From the NCBI RefSeq assembly GCF_050947875.1, contig NC_134573.1, positions 31,332,115 to 31,396,114 on the forward strand: a stretch of 64,000 bases of DNA, given 5' to 3'. A program made the position numbers and the translations under genes. The stretch is from Dermacentor variabilis. Its lineage: Eukaryota; Arthropoda; Arachnida; Ixodida; Ixodidae. Positions 21,536 to 32,479 of this stretch are shown piece by piece. Each line of letters opens with the position of its first letter. Position 1 is the stretch's first letter. The notes under the pieces are model-generated. The model made no database searches. It had not been told where the DNA came from and worked only from the letters and a program-made list of their open reading frames with translations.

Positions 21536-24500
21536 ATTGCAGGTAAGAAATGGAGAGTATGTCCTATTTCAAGAATACGGTGAAAGTTTTCATTATTATA
21601 CGGAAAGTGCTTTCTGTTTAAATTTTTGCGGACATTCACTGTAATAACACAGTCGCTGCATTGTTTTGCACGAAACAGACAGAATTCCGTATTTTTGTTG
21701 GGCGAACATCCCTATTTTTGCGAGGAAAAACTATACACACTGCCGGAATGCGTGCTTGTACTCACAAAGTTTCATCTACCAATATTTTATTGAACACACA
21801 AACGGCACGCATCATGAAGATACGTACAATATTAGAGAGCTATCCTTCTACCGAAAGCTGCAACAACAGATTCTACAAATACATACACGGGTCCTCTATT
21901 CGAGCCGCAGTTTGCCGCGCATAAGGGCCTTGTAGAACGCTGATCCATGCGTAAATATATGCGTGTGTTTGCAATGTTCTCAAATTAAGCGCTTTGCAGG
22001 TAATAATATAGCATATATGTTTTAGGGAACGAAGAGCCGCGGGCATACGTGCATACGTAAACAAGCTTGCGGCACTCAGGTGCTGGTGCACTGGGAATGA
22101 CATTGTTTCTCTACGCCAAAAATTGTGCGCACTATAAATCAGTACACAAACGCAGGGTGTTGTACAATGACCGTAACTGCGTTTACATTGAGCAACACAT
22201 GGTCTCGAAGGGAAGTGGCGGCCTATAGATCCAAATACAACGGTCGGGAGAAATTGTCGAATGCGGGAAGCAAATCACTAATAGTGAGAGGCTTCTTTGC
22301 TGAACTCTAATGTACTTGGTTTCACCCAATCCCATAATATTTCCGAAATATCTTGTATCTGTGAATAACTGTTGATTCGTTAGCAGTGTGTTCCAAGGGG
22401 CTGGTTGGTTCATCTTTAGAATAAAAAACAGAAACAGCTTGACGAACGACCACCGAGTAAAGAACACAGGACACAGGGCTGACTAGCAACCAAATGCTTT
22501 ATTTGCTGAAGTAGCATATTTGTGCTTTTCGTGTCTTCTTATGTCTCTTTATGTTTTTTATGCTTTTATGCCTTCACTAATGTCTGCGCATGCTGCTTCT
22601 GTCCTGTGATGTCCTGTGCTCTTTACTCGCTCGTCCGGTGTCGCGCTGTTTCTGTTTTGTATCCTAAACTATCTACTCATTGGCACACAACAATTACGCG
22701 TAATCTTCACTGTTCATGGGTTGTCAATTCGTGCGGTAAGATGTAATCGCAAACATTTGGCGCTTCATCTTGAAACAAGACCGGTGAGCGCGCACGTTCT
22801 TGTACGGCAGAATAAGGATCACCAACATGCACGCACCGACGTGTGTGCAAACAACGCGAAGGTCCCTGAAGATGAAGAATCTGGCACCGTGCTTGTAATG
22901 CGTGTACTGTCAAAAAGAAGAAAAACAGGAATAGGCAAGGAAGAACGGGCAGTGCAGAGGTGGCATAATGATTCAACCTTTATTTCTTTTTGACCCAGCG
23001 TGCAGCATCATTTATTCCATGTGCTTTATTAATCGGTAAAAGTTATGACACAACTCATTATTTACCAGCTCATTGCATGCACCAACTAGCCCAAATGAGC
23101 ACTATACTAGAGCTTACTGACGCATCATAGTGCACTGCTTTGCACTGAATTGAAACACTGGGGTTTTCTATCCCCAGTAGCAAACCGTCTGGTTGACCTC
23201 CCTGCCTTTCTACTTGCATTCTTTATCTCTTTGTATAAAATGTACTACCTTGTGGTAGAGAAAGCGTTCTCCCTTTTCAGAATTCAATTATTCTCAAGCG
23301 ATTATTTTACTGCTCCAGCAACTAGAGCACAAATGCGAAAACGAAACTGATTCAGTTCTGTCCTGTGTGCTCACAGAGTGCGGCAACAGGGCGCAGCGCG
23401 CTCTGCACTTCCAATCAAAGGCGCGGTAGACAAAGCTGCGCATGCGTGGCCAGCCGGCTTTTAACCTTTCATGTTGTAAAATGGTTAGTTTACCGTAAAT
23501 ATGTTTTAATTTGTACTCAAGAGTGGAGTAAGGCCCCAAGGAAGAGAGATTGATGCATCGGGAGCGAAGAACAGAAACGATGGATGGTTACGCTGCTTGA
23601 GTCTCGGCATGTTTGAATTGGCAAAGTTCCGAATTCGTCGCTGTGTGGTACACGATTGTGTGCTCGTCATATGCCGTCATAGCGCGGGGTATTTCCGCTG
23701 AATGTCTTTCACTTCGTGTACAAAACTCTGCACCCTGCGGCATCGAAGAAGTGGTCCTGTGTTCGGGTGCACGTATGCGCTTGGACATACGATAGCTACT
23801 CTCGACGGATGTTCAACAGTCTACGCGCGCTCGTAACTTGCTTTTGAGCGCGTGCAAAACAAATTTTATTTGTTTTGTATAACGTAGGGGTTAAAATAAT
23901 GTGTGGTAAGCTGGCGTCGCGAACAGAAATATTGCTTCAAAAGGCCAGTAACCAGCGTCTTCGGGCGAAAATGACGCACGAATGGGGAAAAGGATCACCT
24001 GTCTCTTTAGATTGATTTCAGTGGTCGCGCGATCGGCTTGATAGCAATCGCAATTATCACCACTATGTGTATATTTTCCAATGCGCCGTACATATGTTGC
24101 TTGGTTTTCGCTATCGCTTCCTTAATCGCTTTTCCGCTAGGGCCTTTATTCTAAACTCGCTCACCTGCACCAACTGTCTCTATTATCACCGTTCTAATTT
24201 TCCCATTTTTCAGTCGTAACGAAAGGCAGCTCCACGTTTTTCCTCCTCCTCGCCACCGAAAGCTGCCCCCGCTCTCATCCTCAGCCTTCGCTTTGTTCTT
24301 TTCCGCGGCTGGCGCGTTCCTGATCGCCCCTTCGTCATCATAACTGGTGCGTCCACCACCGCTATCCGGCAAGGTGGTTTGAGCATTCTTACCAGCTCTC
24401 GTTTCAGTGGCAACCCCGTTCGCCATCGAAGCGTTCTTCATTTATTTGTGGTATGTGGCTCCTGTTCAACTTCTACGTTGGTTAGCTTAACTGCTACCGC

Positions 24501-24798
24501 CTTCGCCTGCTTCTATTTGCTCTTGAGTGCCTATTCTAGCTTTCGAACCCCCTTAGCTAGCTTATCCTTCAGCTCAAGACGGTCTCATCGCGACCCTAGC
24601 AGACACTTGCTAACGATAAAACTGCCCCGTTTGGTTCGCGCACTAAGTGAAACCGCATTTCTTCCAACGTGTAGGAACGCTCGCACTCAGAACAACGCAA
24701 GCGTCGGTTCCTACTAATACCTACAATCACCTTCTACTAACAAGACTTAGTATAAAAGTAACTCTACTCTAGAAAAAAGAACATTATCAGTCTCCTAA
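21536..24798. other. Largely unassigned; possible Penelope-like 3' fragment
   Basis: Between 22375 and 22505, minus strand, the sequence CTGTGTCCTGTGTTCTTTAC followed by a CAACCAGCCCC block resembles the 3' untranslated end of the Penelope-like element at 58751-60692 (which has TTGTGTCCTGTCTGCAC and CCAACTAGCTCAG). This is weak. A minus-strand 96-codon frame at 24151-24441 is charged and glycine-rich at low complexity, with no family signature. The rest holds nothing I recognise. Confidence 0.3.
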
Positions 24799-25569
24799 TT
24801 ATATCTAAGCAAAAAAAAAGAAAACGTCGTAGTTTTCGTCCATTTATTTACTGTACATTAGCACTTATATTCGTTCTCGCGGGTTTCCGTTTGTACTCCT
24901 GCAGATCACGAGCATGAATTCGCAACGGTGAAAGGTCGTGGGTACGCCGGTATGGTTTGCCTAGCCGAGTTCACAGCCACCTGCAAACGTCAGATTTCAG
25001 AACTACAAGGCTAGAACCGTTTAGAAATCGTTCTACGTTGAGTCTATCGTGGATATCTATCGCGGATAAATCAAAAACCTTTTTACGCATGAAGGGCCCT
25101 CTGGGCTGTACCGTCGATAAGATAGCCTCGCCGCCTACGGGATCATCTGACTCAGCTATGTCGAACGCTCGGTTGCCATAGTCGGAAGCTCGAATCCCTC
25201 TATAAGTTTTTTTGTTTAATTTGAGGATGATGTGCTTGAAATTCACCTCATCCAGTACAAAGCATGTGCAGGCTTGGAGTGATGCCTGACACCGGCAGAA
25301 GATTCCCACAGCCAGTGGGGCTATACTAATCTAGGTACAACCAAGTTAGGAAAGCCCACTAAGCTTCAACATACACCTTCCGTCACCAGAATAGAAATTG
25401 ATCTTCCCTGTTGTAGTATTCGGCAACTACTTCCCGAATGATTCATACAATTAACCCATGGCCCTCTTTCCCCAGCAGCCGCGGAGCACCAAGGCGGCGG
25501 TCAGACATTTAACGCAGGAGCGGGTGCTAAGAACCTCTGGGTCGAGACAGGCCACCAATGAAAACCGAC

Positions 25570-26260
25570 CCTGTCAACCTTTAATTGCCAAACTCTGTCG
25601 AGTAAGGCTAGCTTAGCAGAACACTTTGAGGAAATATCAGATATTGTTCGGGATATCGTCAACCTTAGTGAGATTAGAAGAACTCGTGAGGCTTATACAT
25701 TGCTGACTAACGGACATATCCTCTGCTACAGGTCTCCCAGATAAGCAAAAGGGCTCGGATTGCTAATACATAAGGACATAGCGGGAAGCATTCACGAATT
25801 CTACAGCTTTATTGAGAGGGTAGCTGTAGTCGTAATCAAACTTAAAAGGAGGTGTAGATTAAAGGTAGTACACGCCTACGCTCCAACATCCAGTCACGAC
25901 GATGAAGTAAGTCAGTTTTATGAACATGTTGAATTAGTGATGACAAAAGTGCAAACTCAGCATACTGTAGTAATGGGTGAGTTCAATGCAAATGTGGGGA
26001 AAGGCAGGCTTGTAAACAAGCAATTGGCAACTACAGCATTGATTCTAGGAACGCTAAAGGAGAGATGCTAGTAGAATTCGCAGAAAAGAATAAGCTTCGA
26101 ATAATGAACATCCTTTTCAGGAAGTGTCGCAACCACAAGCGTAAATGGAACGCTTTAGGTTGATTTCATACTTTATGTTGATCCTACCATAGTGCAGGAC
26201 GTAGAAAGGATCAGTGATCATAGGTTAGGGAGGGCTAGGATTCTCCTCAATTTGAAGAGA
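25570..26260 (+). pseudogene. RTE endonuclease domain, broken
   Basis: The open parts read LIHKDIAGSIHEFYSFIERV, VVHAYAPTSSHDDE, VVMGEFNANVGKG and, near 26213, ISDHRLGRARILLNL. These are the Y-APTS, G(D/E)FN and SDHR blocks of an AP-type endonuclease that nicks the insertion target. The usual metal-binding GDFN is GEFN here, an active-site change; stops at about 25740 and 26070 split the domain. Confidence 0.8.
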
Positions 26261-26655
26261 GAAAGAATAAAATTGGTCAAGAAGACAGGTCCACCTAGAA
26301 GCAGTAAGGGTAAAAGCAGACAAATACAGGCTGGTACTTACAAACAAATATGCAGCCTTAGAACAGAGAGATGAAGATGACATAGAGGTAATGAATGAAA
26401 ACGTAACTAGGCTGGCTTCAGAGGCAGTAATTGAAGTGCAAGGCAAGGCACTAAGGCAACCTGTAGGAAAGCTGTGCCAAGCAAGCAAGGACCTAATAAG
26501 GAAACGACAAAGAATGAAAGTGTCCAACTCAAGTGATAAGAAAGAATTAGTGGAACTGTAAAAAGTAACCAACAAGGCGAAAATAAGGGATATTCCAAAC
26601 AATAACCTGAGACAAACTGAAGAAGCCGTAAAACAATCGACGCAGCCTGAAATCA

Positions 26656-27704
26656 GTGAGAAGGAAACTTGGCATAGCACAAACCAAGATGTATGCACTG
26701 AAAGATAAGCAGGGTAATATCATAACCAATTTCGAAGATATAGTAAAAGCAGCGGAAGCATTCTATACTTACCGGTACAGTACCCATAGAAGTCAGCGTA
26801 CCTCAATTAGAAACAGTAATAAAGAGGACACAGAAACTCCTCCTATAACTAGCGATGAGGTCAGTAGCGCCTTGCACGACATGAAACGAGGAAGGGCGGC
26901 AGGAGAAAATGGAACAGTCAAATTAACCAAAGATGGAGGAGACATCATGGTTGGAAAACTGGCGACTCTTTTTATGTAGTGTCTATTGACTTCAAGGGTC
27001 CCAGAAAGCTGGAAGAATGCAAGCATTATACTAATCCACAAAAACGAAGACGTGAAAAAATTGAGAAATTTTAGGCCCATTAGCTTACACATAGTATACT
27101 TACCAAAATAATCTCCTATATAGTAAACGCAACACTGGACTTTAGTCACCCAAGGGAACAGGCTGGCTTCAGGAAGGGATACTGTACAATGGATCACTAT
27201 CATGTCATTACTCAGGTTATCGAGAAATCCGCAGAGTACAGTAAGCCCCTCTATATGGCTTTCATAGATTACGAAAAGGCATTTGATTCAATGGAGATAG
27301 CAGCAGTCATAGAGGCATTAGTTATTCAAGGAGTACAGACCGCTTACATAAATACCTTGGAAAATATCTACAGAGGTTGCATAGCTACCTTAATTCTACA
27401 CAAGAAACGCAGGAAGATACCTAAAATGAAAATGGTCAAACAGGGAGACACAATCTCTCCAATGCTATTCACTGCGTGCTTGGATGATGTATTCAAGCTA
27501 TTAAACTGCGAAGGCTTAGGAGCAACGATCGACGGTAAATATTTCAGCAACCTTTGGTTTTCCGATGACATTGTCATATTCAGCAACAATGCAGACGAAT
27601 TACAAGAAATTACTATGGACCTCTACAGAGAGAGGTTGAGAGTGGGGTTGAAGATGAATATCAAGAAGACAAAAGCAAAGGTTATTAGTCGGGCAAGGGA
27701 ATAA
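26656..27704 (+). pseudogene. RTE reverse transcriptase domain, broken
   Basis: The first part (to 26979) holds the pre-RT region with a TSDEVSSALHDMKRGRAAG block. After a frame break near 26980-27190, a 171-codon frame reads MAFIDYEKAFDSME (RT block A), MVKQGDTISPMLFTACLDDV (block B) and WFSDDIVIF (block C, catalytic; the usual form in this clade is WFADD), with C-terminal MNIKKTKAKV. The catalytic aspartates are retained. A stop near 26979 and loss of the block linking sequences make it non-functional as a whole. Confidence 0.85.
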
Positions 27705-28320
27705 GAGTTCAAGATGGCCAGTCAGCCTCTAGAGTCTCTGAAGGAGTACGTTTAACTAGGTCGACTAATCACAGGGAACCCCGTTCATGAGAAGGAAATT
27801 CATAGAACAATAAAACTGGGTTGGATCGCATACGGCAGTCACTGTCAGCTCCTGACTGGAAGGTTACCACTATCATTGAAAAGGAAGGTGTACAATCTGT
27901 GAATTTTACCAGTGCTTACATATGGGGCAGAGACTTGTAGTCTGGCAAAGAAGCTTGGCAACAAATTAAGGACAGTGCGAGGAGCTGTGAAACGAAGATT
28001 GCTAGGCATAACGTTAAGAGACAGAAAGAGAGCGATTTGGATCAGAGAGAAAACGGCTATAGCCGATTTTCTAATTGACGTTAAGAGGCAGATCTGGAGT
28101 TCGGCAGGTCATGTAATGCGCCGGTTAGATAACCGTTGGGCCTATAGGGTTACAGAACTGGTATCGATAGAAGGGACGGCAGAGTCAAGGACGGCAGAAG
28201 ACAAGGTGGAGCGATGAAATTGGGAAATGCGCGGGCGCTACTTGGAATTGGTTGCCGCATGACAGGGGTAATTAGAGATCGCAGGGAGAGGCCTTCGTCC
28301 TGCAGTGGACATAAAAGGAG
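27705..28320 (+). pseudogene. RTE ORF2 C-terminal region, broken
   Basis: Includes LTYGAETCSLAKKLGNKLRT, LGITLRDRKRAIWIREKT, SSAGHVMRRLDNRW and, at the very end, a GLRPAVDI block just before the TGATGA-type tail. This region is characteristic of RTE-like ORF2 and contains the WAGHVMR-type motif. Stops at about 27900 and 28215 interrupt it. It is paralogous to the two separate 3' fragments at 28540 and 54236. Confidence 0.8.
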
Positions 28321-28352
28321 CTGATGATGCTGATGGTTTATATCTAAGCAAA

Positions 28353-28533
28353 GACACCAAATAACTCAAAGCATCAAAATATTGACAGCCAGTTTAGCCT
28401 ATGCCAGGGAGGATGAAAGCGAATGCATGCTGGCTCACGAGACATTAATTAAATGAGGACATTCTCATTGGAGTGCGTTGCTACTTCCTATTACTTGTTT
28501 TCTCGTACCAAACGTTGTGGGTTCGAGTGCCTT
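28353..28533. other. Start of a degenerate repeat field
   Basis: Ends with GTTGTGGGTTCGAGTGCC at 28515-28532, the first occurrence of the motif that recurs from 28961 to 29390. The LINE fragment at 28540-28912 split this field. Confidence 0.5.
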
Positions 28534-28918
28534 ATTTCAACGAGCTATGGAAAGAAAATGATGGGTGTATCGTTAAGGGATAAGAAAAGAGCAGATTGGG
28601 TGAGGGAACAAACGCGAGGTAATGACATCTTAGTCGAAATCAAGAAAAAGAAATGGGGGGGGGGGCATGGGCAGGACATGTAATGAGGAGGGAAGATAAC
28701 ACATGGTCATTAAGGGTTACGGACTCGATTCCAAGGGAAGGGAAGCGTAGCAGGAGGCGGCAGAAAGTTAGGTGGCTGGATAAGATTAAGAAGTTTGCAG
28801 GGACGGCATGGCCACAATTAGTACATGACCGGGGTTGTTGGAGAAGTGTGGGAGAGGCCTTTGCCATGCATTGGGCGTAACCAGGCTGATGATGATGATG
28901 AGGAGGAGGATGATTTCA
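28534..28918 (+). mobile_element. 5'-truncated RTE-like LINE tail with 6-bp TSD
   Basis: The insertion spans 28540-28912, flanked by ATTTCA at 28534-28539 and 28913-28918. It encodes only the ORF2 C-terminus: KMMGVSLRDKKRADWVREQT, then after a one-base frame break at a run of G (about 28656) AGHVMRREDNTWSLRVTD, RWLDKIKKFAGTAWPQ and EAFAMHWA, ending in GGCTGATGATGATGATGAGG. It is a different subfamily from the 24814 element, closest to the fragment at 54236-54422. Typical 5' truncation through incomplete reverse transcription. Confidence 0.82.
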
Positions 28919-29490
28919 GTGTATCTTAATTACCTTGGCCTTAACTGAAACCTAAAGTAGTGGGTTCGACTCGCAGCAATGATCGTCTGCTCGATCATCA
29001 ATGGTGGCACCATCAATTTTAGCGCCCATCAAATGTCGAGAGCTCCACGGTTCGACTCTCACTAAAGGTCGTGGGTCTGAGTACCCTAATTACTTTACCT
29101 TAATTAAAACCAAGGGTCGTTGGTTCAACTCCCACGAACACTCGTGGGCTTGACAATCAAATATGCCACCATCAACTTATCTGCCATTGAATTTTGGTCG
29201 CAGAAAACCTCGACATTTCGACTCCAATTTAACGTCGTGGGTTCGGGTGCCTTCATTTTATATACCTGAATTAGGAATGCCTGAGTTGTCGTTGCCGAAA
29301 GTCCCATGCTCTACCATTACGGTGGCTCCATCAATTTTGGTGCCATTAAATTTTGATGCCAACAAAGTTAGTTGGTTCGACTCCCACCAATGGTCCTGGG
29401 TTAAACTCTTACCAGGATATCGTGCATTAGAGTCTCAGCAACGGTCATAGATATCACTATCAATATTGGTGCCATTAATGTTCGCGCCAT
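28919..29490. repeat. Degenerate repeat field with tRNA B-box-like words
   Basis: The words GTGGGTTCGACTC or close variants recur at 28961, 29048, 29121, 29237 and 29371, separated by CATCAATTTTGGTGCCATTAA-like and TTAATTACCTT-like spacers (compare 29320-29350 and 29470-29490). Spacing is irregular, roughly 75-135 bp. GGTTCGAnTCC is the RNA polymerase III B-box consensus. It looks like an old array built from a tRNA-related unit; no full cloverleaf is present. Confidence 0.7.
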
Positions 29491-29596
29491 AACGACGGAC
29501 ATTCAAATTTTTATCCCGGAAGCCGTCGAAGGTTTTCGCCTTTAGAATGTACACGGTTTCCTAGCCAGTGTGCGGAAGAGTTGGGAAAATATACGG

Positions 29597-30149
29597 ATGC
29601 CACGTAGCTGGACAGGTAATGTAGCTGGACCAAGGTAATGTTGTTTGCCGTCACTTCGAGATACTCAAATTATGCTATTCATTCCGTGTAATTACATAAT
29701 TAGATTTAATTAATTAATCGTCACAAATATTGTAGTTATATGAAAAGTGTCAATGAGAAAATTGTAGAGCGACATGAAAAATCCCCGATACAGCTTTCCC
29801 TACCTCAACACGTGCTACATAACAGTGTTTTTCCCAGCGTGAGACTAGCCCGCAAATGCACGCAAAACTGCCGCGCGACTGACCGCTCGAGTCACTTTGC
29901 GTCTTTTCACGGGCTTCTTTCACGCTCGGAAAAGAACTTTTATGCAACATGTATTGAGAGTACTGAGTGTATTGAACATGGGAGTTTTTCATGTCTCTAA
30001 AATGTTTCGTTCAGATTTTGCTTTTAATTATAATATGCGGGCAGTTTATTAATTAATGACCACTATTTAATCAGGCGGAATGAAAAAAATTGAGGATCTC
30101 CAAGCGACTGAAAACAACATTACTTTGGTTCTCTCCAGCTACGTGGCAT
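29597..30149. mobile_element. 553-bp fold-back element, palindromic almost end to end
   Basis: The ends are exact inverted copies: ATGCCACGTAGCTGGA at 29597-29612 and TCCAGCTACGTGGCAT at 30134-30149. Homology continues inwards on both arms: GGTAATGTTGTTT / AAACAACATTACTTTGG, then TTAATTAATT blocks, GACATGAAAAA / GTTTTTCATGTC, and central arms GTTTTTCCCAGCGTGAGACT / its counterpart near 29920-29945. The symmetry axis is near 29873. The arms are imperfect (about 75-80 percent), so it is not new. It encodes no transposase; the open frames on the two strands (29740-30000 and 29750-29992) are mirror images of each other, with FPSVRLAR opposite FPSVKEAR. Transcription would give a long hairpin RNA. 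TSD not determined. Confidence 0.85.
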
Positions 30150-31370
30150 ACACACGTTTTAAACCCTTGTAAAAGCTAGGTGGGACACCCAGTATATAAA
30201 CTTAAAGTTTAAGAAGTTTAAGTGAAGGTTGCTCGGTTAACCTAACGCTTCAAACACCTAAATGAGCGGACAATGAACTTAAAAATAAAAATTTTTGCGC
30301 GCCGAACTTGCTCCGCTGGTAACGCACCTCCACTTCGCACCTCAGCTCCTTACGATGTCATTCGAGAGCGTGGCGAATTGAGCATCAAATGGAGCCATCT
30401 CTTAACTAATGAACAGGTTACAATTTTCAAGAATGGACGTGGAGTGTCACTAAAGCACCACAACCACTTCTGTGGAAAGGCTGGCCCTGCCATCAACTTG
30501 CTTGCGTCTAGGTGGAGTGTCAAGTGAATGGAGGCACGTTCTATAATACAAGGGGCTTGTCTTAAAGAAGAAGCGCAATCGATGATTGGAAATACTTGCA
30601 GCTACATCGCCTGGATACTTGTGGCATTACACAACAGGGCCTCGCGAATAACAGAGTCAGGGTGTATGCAGAGCTGAAGTAAACACCGTACCAGGCGACG
30701 CTCGCACTGGAGACTTCTTTGTGAACTTACGCATGCTATATCCCATTTCACTGCTATGAGGCGCTGACGTGTCGCGCATTCAACGCTCTCGTGATGTTCA
30801 TGTTCTGCAGGGCTGTAGTAATCCAGTATGTGCATGAGGACTGAAACACGCAAAAGACAAGACGCATTCTTTGCAACAGGCAGTGCGCTGTGCGTCTCGG
30901 CCACACTTCATCCAGTTCTTCGCGCTCTTCGATTCCACTTACGGTGTACCAGCCAGCCCAGTGTGAAATAAAGCAAATAATTATTAAAGTGACTCGTCCT
31001 TGAGCGCCGAAAACGCACTGTAGGAAAGCCAACTTACGCAATGGCGTACAATGCAGTTTACATGCGCAGTACCGCAGCAGCGTCGTCTGGCCGGCCGGTC
31101 AGTGTCGGATAACTGCGCGTAGTGACAAGTTCAGGAAGAGTAGCGTATGCCCAAAAAGTTCAATGGAAGCGGATGTTACGTCTGCTAGGTATGACACCAC
31201 ACCCGTACCAATTAACTGAGCTGCCCTGCTTATCGGAGACACGGGCTCGTATTAGGATCTGGAAAATAAAATCAAAACCCCCTTTTTAAAGAAAGATGGT
31301 TGAACGCCACGCTACCCAGACGAACTGTATATATTTGCATTATATTACGGGCGCCACACAATAAATTCGC
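30150..31370. other. Unassigned stretch
   Basis: Minus-strand frames at 30602-30904 and 30754-31041 lack recognisable domains. Nothing else supportable. Confidence 0.45.
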
Positions 31371-31374
31371 GGCC

Positions 31375-31690
31375 TCCACAATGGGTAGGCCGCGGTTCCA
31401 GGGTACGGCAGAATTAGGAACATAAGTGCGAGCCAGTCCCCAGTCATGTGGGAGACGCTTGTGCAGTCGAGATGCCTACTGGTATTGTGATCGTCAGCGT
31501 GTACATGAGACCGACTATGACCCATTGTGACGCGGAAACGGTCCTGGCAGAAACGATGAAAGCCGTAAAGCCACATTATACGCCGATGCTCATGTGCGGT
31601 GACTTTAACATTGATGTGGCGAAAGAGCACGGCAAATGGATTGAGGGTTCATGCTAGATCGCTACTCTTTGAAACTGAAGACGCTACAGA
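31375..31690 (+). pseudogene. Endonuclease fragment of a retroelement (EEP fold)
   Basis: A 69-codon frame (31448-31657) reads GDACAVEMPTGIVIVSVYMR, then PMLMCGDFNIDVAKEHGKWI. The VSVY and CGDFNIDV blocks are the central metal-site part of an AP-type endonuclease as found in LINEs and in some Helitron-like elements. After WIEG a frameshift continues to LDRYSLKLK. The flanks carry no RT. It stops where the SINE cluster begins, suggesting later insertion of the SINEs. Family assignment is open. Confidence 0.55.
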
Positions 31691-31694
31691 GATT

Positions 31695-31964
31695 AATTAA
31701 GGGAAAACGAGATATCCACCCAATCGTAGCAATTACTGCAATGGAAACCCATACTGGTTCCGGGAAAGAAAAGCCTCGCAGTTGAAGAAAAATTTGTTCT
31801 CGTCCGCAACTCGAAGCCGGTACCACCGCGTTTCCTGGGCAACCTCTCTACCATCTGATCTAACCAGACGGCTGGCAGATGGCAGGGCGAAGTCGAATTT
31901 GTCAACAGCTCGAAGCAAAGGCAAGCGTTTGTCGTAATATTACAGCAGAAAACTGCGAGGTGGA
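31695..31964 (-). mobile_element. tRNA-derived SINE copy A, minus strand
   Basis: Minus-strand order is a tRNA-like head (31871-31798, with CCGGCTTCGAGTTGCGG as a decayed B-box region), then a body with AAATTTTTCTTCAACTGCGA and a CGATTGGGTGGATATCTCG block, closing in CCCTTAATTAATC. It matches copy B block for block. It differs from the Ruka-like SINEs at 1380, 9180 and 14381. Confidence 0.72.
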
Positions 31965-32150
31965 GAGAAGTAATTAAGGGGAAATGAGACATGCACCCAA
32001 TCATAGCAATCGCTACAAAGGAAACCTATACGGTTTCCTCGAAAGAAAAGCCTCACAGTTGGAGAAAAATTTGCGCTGTCCGGGACTCGAACCTGGGACT
32101 ACCGCGCTTCTGGGGCAACCGCTCTGTAGCCTCAGCTAACCAGGCGTAAA
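31965..32150 (-). mobile_element. tRNA-derived SINE copy B, minus strand
   Basis: On the minus strand the head has an A-box region GGTTAGCTGAGGCTACAGAG (32141-32122) and a near-consensus B box GGTTCGAGTCC (32093-32083), then a body ending with CATGTCTCATTTCCCCTTAA near 31975. Copy A follows directly in the same orientation. The head is tRNA-like but has no acceptor stem, so it is a SINE and not a tRNA gene. The better B box makes this the younger or less damaged copy. Confidence 0.8.
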
Positions 32151-32479
32151 AATCGGGTGCCATTTTTCAAACTGACAATCGGGGAGAAAACGGGTTCTTT
32201 GTGAAACCATTCCGAAATGCGCTTTTTTTGTTTAAACTGCAGATGTACTAAGCAATACACTTAGTTTATTTTATCAGAAAGTATAACGGGCTTCTTAAAT
32301 CTAACGCCTTAAAATGTTTGTTTCGTCAAAGCTGGTTATCGGGGAGACATCAAGATTTCCTAGCAAATGCTGTCCGAAATTTGTCTTGTGTTTGGAAATG
32401 GATCAGTAATCATGACAGTAAAGAACAGTGATAACTTCTAAGAAATGGAACATCTTATTCACAAAAACCTGGTCATCAA

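Larger units (their letters stand above)
24814..28337 (+). mobile_element. Full-length but inactivated RTE-type LINE, 15-bp TSD
   Basis: A perfect 15-bp direct repeat, TTATATCTAAGCAAA, lies at 24799-24813 and 28338-28352 and defines a 3524-bp insertion, about the expected length of an RTE element. In order it holds a ~620-bp 5' region, an endonuclease (about 25570-26260), reverse transcriptase (about 26680-27700), a C-terminal region (about 27700-28320) and a very short 3' end closing in CTGATGATGCTGATGG. Short 3' UTRs ending in TGATGA-like repeats are typical of RTE/BovB-type elements. At least three frame changes and several stops interrupt ORF2, so it cannot act on its own, but domain motifs remain readable, suggesting moderate age. 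Confidence 0.88.

Noticed and set aside
22616..22993. 125-codon plus-strand frame as a gene
   Set aside because: No recognisable domain, no supporting splice sites, antisense frame of similar length overlaps it.
26225..27203. Minus-strand hydrophobic frames as membrane proteins
   Set aside because: Antisense to the RTE reverse-transcriptase region; their hydrophobicity follows from the lysine-rich coding strand.
28961..29390. Cluster of tRNA genes
   Set aside because: Only B-box-like words; no cloverleaf.
29740..30000. Coding gene in the palindromic element
   Set aside because: The frames on both strands mirror each other because the DNA is palindromic; no domain.
32078..32150. tRNA gene
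   Set aside because: A and B boxes are present but no acceptor-stem pairing, and a SINE body follows; a repeat head, not a tRNA.
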